Shown: positions 14,134 through 19,824 of the stretch, one piece after another
How positions within the stretch are numbered: position 1 is the stretch's first letter
Layout: the number at the start of each line of letters is the position of its first letter
Source of the DNA: RGIG8709 sp045575975
GTDB taxonomy: Bacteria; Bacillota; Clostridia; Monoglobales; Monoglobaceae
Direction of reading: 5' to 3'
Length of the DNA: 19,824 nucleotides
NCBI GenBank assembly: GCA_045575975.1
Contig: JAZNFO010000060.1
Span: 1 to 19,824, forward strand
The notes under the pieces: generated by a model
Told to the model about the DNA's origin: nothing
The model's database searches: none
Seen by the model: only the letters and a program-made list of their open reading frames with translations
Made by a program: the position numbers and the translations under genes

Positions 14134-16413
14134 TTACGGCATAATCTGTTCCATGATATATGCTTCTATAACATCGCCTTCTTTTATATCATTAAACTTT
14201 TCAACGCTCATACCGCATTCATAACCTGCGGCAACTTCTTTAACATCGTCTTTAAATCTCTTAAGAGATGCAAGCTCACCTTCGTGAATAACGATACCGT
14301 CACGGACAACTCTTATTAGGCTGCCTCTCTGGATTTTACCATCAGTAACATAAGCACCTCCGATAGTGCCAATGCCAGAAACCTTAAATATATTTCGGAT
14401 TTCAAGATGACCGGTAACGGCTTCTTTATATTTTGGAGCAAGCATACCTTTCATAGCAGCTTCAATATCTTCGATAGCATCATAAATAACTCTGTAAAGA
14501 CGAATGTCAACCTCTGATGCTGAAGCAGAAACTGTTGCACCGGGGGTTGGTCTGACATTGAAACCAACTATAATAGCCTCTGATGCACTTGCAAGCATAA
14601 CATCGGATTCTGTAACAGCGCCAACGGCACCGTGAATAACATTAACTCTGACTTCTTCATTTGAAATTCTTTCCAATGACTGTCTGACAGCTTCAACAGA
14701 GCCTTGAACATCTGCTTTAACAATTATATTCAGGTTTTTCATTTTTCCTGATTCAATGTGTTCAAACAGATTATCAAGAGAAACCTTTTGACTTGCTTTT
14801 TGTGCTTCTTGCTTAATTTTGAATTTACGGGCTTCAACAACATCACGGGCTTTTCTTTCATCCTCAACGGCATAGAATACATCTCCGCCTTCAGGAACCT
14901 CAGATAAACCAAGAACCTCAACCGGAATAGAGGGGCCAGCCTTTTTGATAAGCTTGCCTTTATCATCATTCATAGCACGAACTCTGCCCACAGCGGTTCC
15001 GGCAACGATTATATCACCTGTTTTAAGAGTACCATTCTGAACAAGAAGGGTTGCAACAGGACCTCTGCCCTTATCAAGCTGAGCCTCAATAACAGTACCT
15101 TTTGCAAGTCTGTTAGGATTAGCTTTAAGCTCTTTCATTTCGGCAACTAAGAGTACCATTTCAAGGAGCTTATCAATGTTCTGGTTTTTCTTTGCTGAAA
15201 CTTCAACACAAATTGTATCTCCGCCCCATTCTTCAGGAACAAGACCGTGTTCTGTAAGCTCTTGTCTTACTCTGTCGGGGTTTGCACCGTCTTTATCAAT
15301 TTTGTTAATTGCAACAATAATAGAAACCTCTGCAGCTCTTGCATGGTTTATTGCTTCAATAGTCTGTGGCATAATGCCGTCGTCAGCAGCAACAACCAAT
15401 ATAGCAATATCAGTAACCAAAGCACCTCTTGCTCTCATTGCTGTAAAAGCTTCGTGTCCAGGTGTATCAAGGAATGTGATTTTCTTGTCGTTGATACGGA
15501 CACGATAAGCGCCGATATGCTGAGTGATGCCGCCGAATTCTCCGCTTGTTACATTTGCGTTTCGGATAGTATCAAGAAGTGATGTTTTACCGTGGTCAAC
15601 ATGGCCCATAACAACAACAACTGGTGAACGGGGAATAAGACTTTCCGGTGAATCTTCAACATCATTGAATAGTTTATCCTCTTCTGTGAGAATTATTTCA
15701 TGTTCAACTGTTCCGCCGAAATCTTCAACAATAAGTGATGCTGTATCAAAGTCTATGGTTTCATTAACAGATGCCATAATGCCAAGAAGCATAAGCTTTT
15801 TAACAACCTCTGCACCTGAAACTTCAAGTCTTGTTGCAAGTTCTCCAACTGTTATCTCGTCAGGAACTAAAACATTTATAACTTCTTTTTTCTTTTCTTT
15901 TTTAACAACCTTATCAAGCTCTTCTTTTGTTGAGAGCTTGTTCATTTTGTTTTTCTTTCCGCCTTTGATTTTTTGTTTGTTTGAGGTGTTACTTTCTTTT
16001 ATGTTTTCAGGAATTAATTCTTCAAGCTTTTCATTGTCAAGTCTGTCAAGGTCAACGGCGTTAACACGGGTGTCAACAACTCGCACCTTTCTTGCAGTTG
16101 CATCAGATGAAAATTCTTCTTCGTTTCCAGAAATTTTTTCTGCATCAATATTTTCTTCATTAGCAGATGCTTTTTTACTTTTCTTAGCAGGTTTTTCTTC
16201 TTTCTTAGGCTCCTCAGCTTTTGGGAAAATAGCAGAAAAATCCTCAACCTGATTTTTTTGTGTTATATATTCAAATATAACATTTAGTTCATTTTCTTCA
16301 AGAGAACTCATATGGTTCTTTGTTGACACTTCGTAGTCGTGAAGTATCTTTACGATATCCTTGCTTGGTATTCCAAAATTTTTGGATAATTCATAAGCTT
16401 TGACTTTTACCAT
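14134..16413 (-). CDS. infB: translation initiation factor IF-2
   Basis: GTPase that brings initiator tRNA to the 30S subunit and promotes subunit joining. It has 759 residues. An IF2_N domain (about 1-50: ELSKNFGIPSKDIVKILHDY) is followed by a Lys/Glu-rich linker (about 60-175), a second IF2_N-like module (about 180-235) and the G domain with GHVDHGKT (270-277), DTPGH (316-320) and NKID (370-373). Domains II, III and C2 follow, ending in the fMet-tRNA-binding region. All G motifs are intact. The ATG at 16413 is 12 nt from the nearest purine run (AAAGG), an unusually long spacing. A structured leader lies in the 67-nt gap after ylxQ (see 16426-16479). Large open frames on the opposite strand here are shadows. 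Confidence 0.98.
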   Translation of the reverse strand: MVKVKAYELSKNFGIPSKDIVKILHDYEVSTKNHMSSLEENELNVIFEYITQKNQVEDFSAIFPKAEEPKKEEKPAKKSKKASANEENIDAEKISGNEEEFSSDATARKVRVVDTRVNAVDLDRLDNEKLEELIPENIKESNTSNKQKIKGGKKNKMNKLSTKEELDKVVKKEKKKEVINVLVPDEITVGELATRLEVSGAEVVKKLMLLGIMASVNETIDFDTASLIVEDFGGTVEHEIILTEEDKLFNDVEDSPESLIPRSPVVVVMGHVDHGKTSLLDTIRNANVTSGEFGGITQHIGAYRVRINDKKITFLDTPGHEAFTAMRARGALVTDIAILVVAADDGIMPQTIEAINHARAAEVSIIVAINKIDKDGANPDRVRQELTEHGLVPEEWGGDTICVEVSAKKNQNIDKLLEMVLLVAEMKELKANPNRLAKGTVIEAQLDKGRGPVATLLVQNGTLKTGDIIVAGTAVGRVRAMNDDKGKLIKKAGPSIPVEVLGLSEVPEGGDVFYAVEDERKARDVVEARKFKIKQEAQKASQKVSLDNLFEHIESGKMKNLNIIVKADVQGSVEAVRQSLERISNEEVRVNVIHGAVGAVTESDVMLASASEAIIVGFNVRPTPGATVSASASEVDIRLYRVIYDAIEDIEAAMKGMLAPKYKEAVTGHLEIRNIFKVSGIGTIGGAYVTDGKIQRGSLIRVVRDGIVIHEGELASLKRFKDDVKEVAAGYECGMSVEKFNDIKEGDVIEAYIMEQIMP

Positions 16414-16425
16414 ATCTAATTCAAA

Positions 16426-16479
16426 CCTTTCCGCCCATCATTGTTTTTGAGATATGCATATGCTTTGGGCAGAGCATAT
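16426..16479 (-). promoter_or_regulatory. infB leader hairpin and candidate pseudoknot, matching the ileS leader
   Basis: In the mRNA sense, a 7-bp stem (16473-16479 with 16458-16464) carries a loop whose CTGCCCA (16466-16472) is complementary over 7 bp (one U-G) to TGGGCGG (16431-16437). Directly after it comes GGCGGAAAGG (16426-16435), identical to bases 6798-6807 before ileS. The spacing from stem to target is 20 nt here and 27 nt in ileS. It fills most of the gap between ylxQ and infB. Confidence 0.5.
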
Positions 16480-16480
16480 T

Positions 16481-16813
16481 TTATAATGTCCGGCTATTAT
16501 ATAGTCCTAAAATTCTGTTTGCAAAATTTTTGTCTGTTACGGCAATGGTAACAGCATATTGTTTTTTTGTGAATTTTCCAAGTGAAAATCTGTCTGAAAA
16601 TATTATTAAGTTCTTTTTGTAGAAATTGCATTTATCTGTAATGGTTTTTGATGTTCTTTCCGATGCATCGCCTGAAAGTATAACAAGATGTGCTTTATCA
16701 CTTTTTATGGCAGATAAAACCTTTTCCTCGCCTGTTAAAACCATGTTAGCTCTTTTTGCAAGGCCTATAAAACTTAATATGCGGTCTGTGTTATTGTTTA
16801 TCAATATTTTCAC
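16481..16813 (-). CDS. ylxQ: YlxQ-type L7Ae/L30e-family RNA-binding protein
   Basis: Small ribosomal-protein-like RNA binder of the L7Ae/L30e/Gadd45 family (110 residues). The ILSFIGLAKRANMVLTGEE start and the AHLVILSGDASERTSKTITDKC core, followed by SLGKFTKKQYAVTIAVTDKNFA, match the YlxQ subgroup that sits between ylxR and infB in Bacillota. Homologues bind kink-turn RNA; the cellular role is still not settled. The start is a GTG at 16813 that overlaps the end of ylxR by 23 nt, suggesting translational coupling; an in-frame TTG nine bases downstream is an alternative. No strong ribosome-binding site precedes the GTG. Confidence 0.9.
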   Translation of the reverse strand: MKILINNNTDRILSFIGLAKRANMVLTGEEKVLSAIKSDKAHLVILSGDASERTSKTITDKCNFYKKNLIIFSDRFSLGKFTKKQYAVTIAVTDKNFANRILGLYNSRTL

Positions 16814-17051
16814 TCATTTCATCATAAATATTTTCATCCACCTTATGTGAAAGACTTCTGTCAAGAGAATGTTTTTTTTTCGCTCCGTTTATACATTCTT
16901 GTTTTTTACAAAGGTATGCGCCCCTGCCCTGAGCCTTATAAGTATAGTCAATGCGGGGCTCGAAGCCATTTTCCAAAACAATTCTGAACAGATTTCTTTT
17001 ATCTTCATATGTTCTGCAAAATGAACACATTCTTTGTGGCACATTACTCAT
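16791..17051 (-). CDS. ylxR: YlxR family protein (RnpM; DUF448)
   Basis: An 86-residue basic protein with the YlxR hallmarks: QRMCSFCRTYEDKRNLFRIV at the N-terminus, then QGRGAYLCKKQECINGAKKK and SLDRSLSHKV. Four cysteines are visible: CxxC near residues 9-12 and two more near 48-53. The Bacillus homologue has been described as a modulator of RNase P (RnpM) and as an RNA or nucleoid-associated regulator. Its place directly after nusA and overlapping ylxQ is the standard one. The C-terminal tail (DENIYDEMSENIDKQ) is acidic and encoded in the overlap with ylxQ. Confidence 0.93.
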   Translation of the reverse strand: MSNVPQRMCSFCRTYEDKRNLFRIVLENGFEPRIDYTYKAQGRGAYLCKKQECINGAKKKHSLDRSLSHKVDENIYDEMSENIDKQ

Positions 17052-17078
17052 ATGACTTTAGACCTCCTTAAAGGTTAA

Positions 17079-18098
17079 TTATTCAGCTTTAAGGTCAATT
17101 TTCCAACCGGTAAGTCTTGCTGCAAGTCTTGCATTCTGTCCTTCCTTACCAATAGCAAGAGAAAGCTGGTCCTCAGGAACTTTTATACTGCAAGCTTTTT
17201 TCTCTTCATCAATTTCAATTGAAACAACTTTTGCAGGACTTAAAGCGTTTGTGATAAATTCTGCCGGGTCATCACTATAACGAATTATATCGATTTTTTC
17301 CCCTCTTAATTCATCAATAACATTCTGAACTCTCATTCCTTTAGGTCCGATACAAGTTCCAACAGGGTCAATGTTTTTATCATTGGCAGCAACTGCAATT
17401 TTGCTTCTTGAACCAGGTTCTCTTGTGAGACCTTTAATTTCAATAATACCTTGTTTGATTTCCGGAACTTCAAGTTCAAAAAGGCGTCTGACAAGTCCGG
17501 GATGAGATCTTGAAACAACAAGATTTAAGCCTTTTGCAGTGTTTGCAACATCAACCACAAAAACTTTGTATTTTTCGCCTGCTTTGTAGTCGTCGTTTCT
17601 AACTTGTTCATTTGGCATAAGTATTGATTCCGTGTCACCAATTTCAAGAAGAACATTTCTTTCCTTTTTTCTTACTGTAGCAGTCATTATGTCGTTTGTT
17701 CTGTCAGAGAATTTGTCAAATGTGAGTTCGCGTTCTGCTTCACGGATTCTTTGAAGAACAACCTGTCGTGCTGTCTGCGCTGCAATTCTTCCAAAAGAAG
17801 ATGGGGTGATTTCAAACTCACAAACTCCGCCGAGCTCATATTTTGAATTAACCTTTTTTGCATCTTCAAGAGAAATTTCTGTTTCTCTGTCTTCAACTTC
17901 TTCAACAATTTGTTTTGTTGCATAAACCTTTATTTCGCCTGTTTTTTCATCAATTTTAACGCTTGCGTCAGCTGCTGCACCATAATTTTTCTTGTACGCA
18001 GATAAAAGGGCTGAGGTAAGTGCTTCAAGAACGATATCACGGCTTATACCTTTTTCTTTTTCAATTTCTCCCAGTAATGTAAATAATTCTGTACTCAT
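17079..18098 (-). CDS. nusA: transcription termination/antitermination factor NusA
   Basis: RNA polymerase-associated elongation factor that promotes pausing and hairpin-dependent termination. It has 339 residues. The N-terminal polymerase-binding domain spans about 1-125, the S1 domain about 135-200, and the KH1-KH2 tandem carries GPKG (251-254) and GKEG (317-320). It ends shortly after KH2 (GWKIDLKAE), with no C-terminal acidic repeats of the E. coli type, as is normal in Bacillota. AAGGAG lies 13 nt before the ATG, a long spacing. It is the second gene of the operon. NusA is known to control its own operon in some bacteria; here the rimP leader hairpins would be a candidate site, which is inference. 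Confidence 0.97.
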   Translation of the reverse strand: MSTELFTLLGEIEKEKGISRDIVLEALTSALLSAYKKNYGAAADASVKIDEKTGEIKVYATKQIVEEVEDRETEISLEDAKKVNSKYELGGVCEFEITPSSFGRIAAQTARQVVLQRIREAERELTFDKFSDRTNDIMTATVRKKERNVLLEIGDTESILMPNEQVRNDDYKAGEKYKVFVVDVANTAKGLNLVVSRSHPGLVRRLFELEVPEIKQGIIEIKGLTREPGSRSKIAVAANDKNIDPVGTCIGPKGMRVQNVIDELRGEKIDIIRYSDDPAEFITNALSPAKVVSIEIDEEKKACSIKVPEDQLSLAIGKEGQNARLAARLTGWKIDLKAE

Positions 18099-18131
18099 TT
18101 TTTATAATCAACTCCTTAAAAATATTTAAAT

Positions 18132-18593
18132 TTAAAAATCAAAATGAAGTTTAGCAAGTGAAATATCGCTGAGCGGAATTTCATATTCGTTTTCTTCAAA
18201 AATTATTTTTAAAATATCATTTTCAAAATCAACAAGAGTGCAACAAATCTGTTTTGCACCATTAAAAGGTTTGTAAAAGCTTAAGTCTATTTCCTTCCCA
18301 AGATATGTTTTAAAGTGTTTGGAAGTTTTAAGCTTTCTTTCTATTCCCGGAGATGAAACCTCCAAAAAATAATTTTCTTTAATCGGGTCTTTTTTATCCA
18401 GAATAGAACTTATTTCACGGCTGATTTTTTCACAATCATCAATTGTTATACCTTCTTCTTTGTCGGCATAGATGCGAAGAAATCTGGTGCTTCCTTCTTT
18501 CACAAATTCAACATCATAAATAAAACAACCGAATTCTTTTGCAACTGGCTCGGCAAGGTCAAAACAAAGCTGCTCGATTTTTGAGTATGACAT
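18132..18593 (-). CDS. rimP: ribosome maturation factor RimP
   Basis: 30S subunit assembly factor (153 residues). The start is set at 18593 because AAAGGAGG (18599-18606) lies 5 nt upstream. An in-frame ATG at 18647 would add 18 residues translated through the leader hairpin, has no ribosome-binding site and lies only about 11 nt from the likely transcription start. Family features are YDVEFVKEGSTRFLRIYADK, GITIDDCEKISREISSILD and the FLEVSSPGIERKLK motif, followed by the C-terminal SH3-like domain. It is the first gene of the rimP-to-ribF operon, with its own consensus promoter and a leader that can hide the ribosome-binding site. Confidence 0.95.
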   Translation of the reverse strand: MSYSKIEQLCFDLAEPVAKEFGCFIYDVEFVKEGSTRFLRIYADKEEGITIDDCEKISREISSILDKKDPIKENYFLEVSSPGIERKLKTSKHFKTYLGKEIDLSFYKPFNGAKQICCTLVDFENDILKIIFEENEYEIPLSDISLAKLHFDF

Positions 18594-18598
18594 ATTTA

Positions 18599-18639
18599 CC
18601 TCCTTTAACATCAAAGGAGTGAGGCTTACCTCACTCCTT
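18599..18639 (-). promoter_or_regulatory. rimP leader: mutually exclusive hairpins over the ribosome-binding site
   Basis: In the mRNA sense, hairpin A pairs 18629-18639 with 18614-18624 (11 bp, perfect, 4-nt loop). Hairpin B pairs CTCCTTT (18613-18619) with AAAGGAG of the ribosome-binding site (18600-18606) across a 6-nt loop. Both need the bases 18614-18619, so only one can form. A frees the site; B hides it. No T-run follows A, so it is not an ordinary terminator. Confidence 0.6.
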
Positions 18640-18664
18640 CTAAGCATTATTCAAATGTAATATA

Positions 18665-18693
18665 AGTTTACCATATAAAACCACCGGTGTCAA
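18665..18693 (-). promoter_or_regulatory. sigma-A promoter of the rimP-nusA-infB operon
   Basis: On the minus strand: TTGACA (18688-18693), a 17-nt spacer and TAAACT (18665-18670), preceded by an extended -10 TGG. The TGA of the -35 box is also the nrdR stop codon. Transcription would start near 18658, about 65 nt before the rimP ATG. Confidence 0.85.
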
Positions 18694-19145
18694 GACTTTT
18701 TTATTAATTTGCTGAGTTCGGTCATAAAAGAATTTATATCCTTAAACTGTCTGTATACAGAAGCAAATCTTACATAGGCAATTTCATCAAGTGCCTGAAG
18801 TCTTTCCATAACCATTTCACCAATTTTTTCTGATGAAACTTCGCGTTCCAGCATATTATAAAGTTTTGATTCAATATCGTCAATAAGATTTTCTATATCC
18901 TTAAGTGAAACCGGTCTTTTTTCGCAGGCTCTTAAAATACCGTTTGATATTTTATCCCTGTCGAAGGTTTCCCTTGTACCATCTTTTTTTATAACGATAA
19001 TAGGTATGGTTTCAATTTTTTCATATGTAGTAAATCTTTTTTTACATGCAAGACATTCGCGTCTTCTTCTTATAGTTGTGCCTTCTTCTGTGGAACGAGA
19101 GTCAATAACCTTGCTTTCAAGATGTCCGCAAAATAAACAACGCAT
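18690..19145 (-). CDS. nrdR: transcriptional repressor NrdR
   Basis: Zinc-ribbon/ATP-cone repressor of ribonucleotide reductase genes, responding to ATP/dATP. The start is set at 19145, since AAGGAG is 9 nt upstream of this ATG while the ATG at 19154 directly abuts it. This gives 151 residues, the normal length. The zinc ribbon uses C3, C6, C31 and C34 (MRCLFCG, then RRRECLACKKRF), with SKVIDSR between. The ATP-cone spans about 46-136 (VIKKDGTRETFDRDKI). It lies between the SLH gene and the rimP operon, with its own promoter and no clear terminator, so some read-through into rimP is possible. No NrdR box was searched genome-wide, and its targets are not in this window. Confidence 0.97.
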   Translation of the reverse strand: MRCLFCGHLESKVIDSRSTEEGTTIRRRRECLACKKRFTTYEKIETIPIIVIKKDGTRETFDRDKISNGILRACEKRPVSLKDIENLIDDIESKLYNMLEREVSSEKIGEMVMERLQALDEIAYVRFASVYRQFKDINSFMTELSKLIKKS

Positions 19146-19181
19146 AATAAACATCTCCTTGCTGTTACATTTTATATTAAT

Positions 19182-19210
19182 ATTCTAACATAAGAAAATT
19201 TGTTTGTCAA
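19182..19210 (-). promoter_or_regulatory. sigma-A promoter of nrdR
   Basis: On the minus strand: TTGACA (19205-19210), a 17-nt spacer and TAGAAT (19182-19187), preceded by TGT as an extended -10. The start site would be near 19175, giving a leader of about 30 nt. It begins immediately after the stop codon of the SLH gene. Confidence 0.85.
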
Positions 19211-19211
19211 A

Positions 19212-19824
19212 TTATTTTGTCAGATAATTATATATTATAACAGCAGTTTCCGCTCTTGTTATAGGCGTTTTGGGGTTATAGTTTCCTTTTCCGTCACCTT
19301 TTATAAGTCCCAGCCCGTATAGTATGTTAACAGAACCTATGTTTTCTGTTACATCGTTGAATACAGGAGCATATATTTCTTCAAGTGTTGCTATCTCAGA
19401 GTAACCCAGTGCTCTTATTAAGAATTTTGCTGCATCTGACCTTGTAACTTTTGCATCAGGATTTTTCTCTTCAGCCTTGATAATATCGTATTGAACTGCT
19501 TTTTTGTAAAATTCATCATAAAGAGAATTATTAAGGGGTTTATAGTTATCGTAGAAGGCAGATATTAACAGGTAAACAAAATCTTTTTGGGCAATATCAG
19601 TATCGGGCATAAAGGTCTTTCCTTCAAAACCTATGTTATATTCTAAGAGACGGTTTATAATGTCCTTTGCGTAGTGATTTTCTATGTCGGAATAACTCTT
19701 AATCTGTTCTTTTTCTTCTTCAAGAGAATAATTAAGCATAATATTTTTTATGCCATCAATTATCAAGGGTTTATTGTCATTGAACATATAAACAGGTGTA
19801 GCTGTTTTGTTGTTTACTATATAA
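19212..19824 (-). CDS. C-terminal part of an S-layer-homology (SLH) domain protein, 5' end outside window
   Basis: Surface protein fragment. The frame stays open to the right edge (no stop before base 19823), so the ATG at 19787 is probably internal and the gene begins outside the window. The visible part of about 203 residues consists of SLH-like repeats of about 50 residues. The first begins near YSDIENHYAKDIINRLLEYN and includes TFMPDTDIAQKDFVYLLISAF; the second has YDIIKAEEKNPDAKVTRSDAAKFLIRALGY. The third and best matches the consensus (FNDV, LGLIKGDGKGNYNPKTPITRAE, then AVIIYNYL). In other bacteria, triple SLH repeats bind pyruvylated secondary cell-wall polymer and anchor the protein outside the cell. 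The functional N-terminal part is not visible. Confidence 0.85.
   Translation of the reverse strand, partial: YIVNNKTATPVYMFNDNKPLIIDGIKNIMLNYSLEEEKEQIKSYSDIENHYAKDIINRLLEYNIGFEGKTFMPDTDIAQKDFVYLLISAFYDNYKPLNNSLYDEFYKKAVQYDIIKAEEKNPDAKVTRSDAAKFLIRALGYSEIATLEEIYAPVFNDVTENIGSVNILYGLGLIKGDGKGNYNPKTPITRAETAVIIYNYLTK

Noticed and set aside
15524..16252. Long plus-strand open frame of 242 codons
   Set aside because: It lies entirely antisense to infB, is Ser-rich as expected from the mirror of Glu/Lys/Asp-rich coding, and has no ribosome-binding site or family resemblance.
18594..18647. Upstream start codon at 18647 as the rimP start or a leader peptide
   Set aside because: It is in frame with rimP without a stop, has no ribosome-binding site, and lies about 11 nt from the predicted transcription start. 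The ATG at 18593 has a perfect site.

Overview
The window reads as chromosomal housekeeping DNA from a low-G+C member of the Bacillota, most likely a clostridial species. The pointers are AT-rich third codon positions, the Bacillus/Clostridium-type rimP-nusA-ylxR-ylxQ-infB-rbfA-nrnA-truB-ribF gene order, a YkvI-family membrane protein, NrdR, a zinc-finger Clp ATPase, and an S-layer-homology (SLH) surface protein. No genus can be assigned by eye. No tRNA, rRNA, transposase, phage gene or CRISPR array was seen.

Layout. Bases 1-1912 (+) hold the 3' part of a tRNA-dihydrouridine synthase gene, a strong hairpin with a T6 tail, and ykvI. Bases 1905-2546 (-) hold nth (endonuclease III), which overlaps the end of ykvI by 8 bp. 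Bases 2547-2835 separate the divergent nth and rarA and contain an almost continuously folded array of hairpins. rarA (+, 2836-4107) converges on a ClpE-like ATPase (-, 4124-6484); their ends share a 42-bp perfect palindrome. Bases 6485-6816 hold the two divergent promoters and the structured leader of ileS. ileS (+), a small unknown zinc-ribbon-like gene and a LOG-family gene follow, and converge on ribF through a second palindromic terminator. From 18593 down to 10973 the minus strand carries the long rimP-to-ribF operon (ribosome maturation, transcription elongation, initiation factor 2, tRNA/rRNA processing, nanoRNA turnover, flavin cofactors). Upstream on the same strand are nrdR, with its own promoter, and a partial SLH protein that runs off the right edge.

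How the genes work together. Most genes serve translation and RNA metabolism (dus, ileS, rimP, nusA, rnpM/ylxR, ylxQ, infB, rbfA, truB, nrnA). DNA maintenance (nth, rarA, nrdR) and protein quality control (Clp) are also present.

The most interesting signals are non-coding. The leaders of ileS and infB, two unlinked translation genes on opposite strands, share an exact 10-mer just before their start codons. Each also has a hairpin whose loop is complementary to that region, with two compensatory base changes between the copies. This looks like a recurrent H-type pseudoknot and possibly an undescribed cis-regulatory RNA. The rimP leader contains two mutually exclusive hairpins, one of which would hide the ribosome-binding site.
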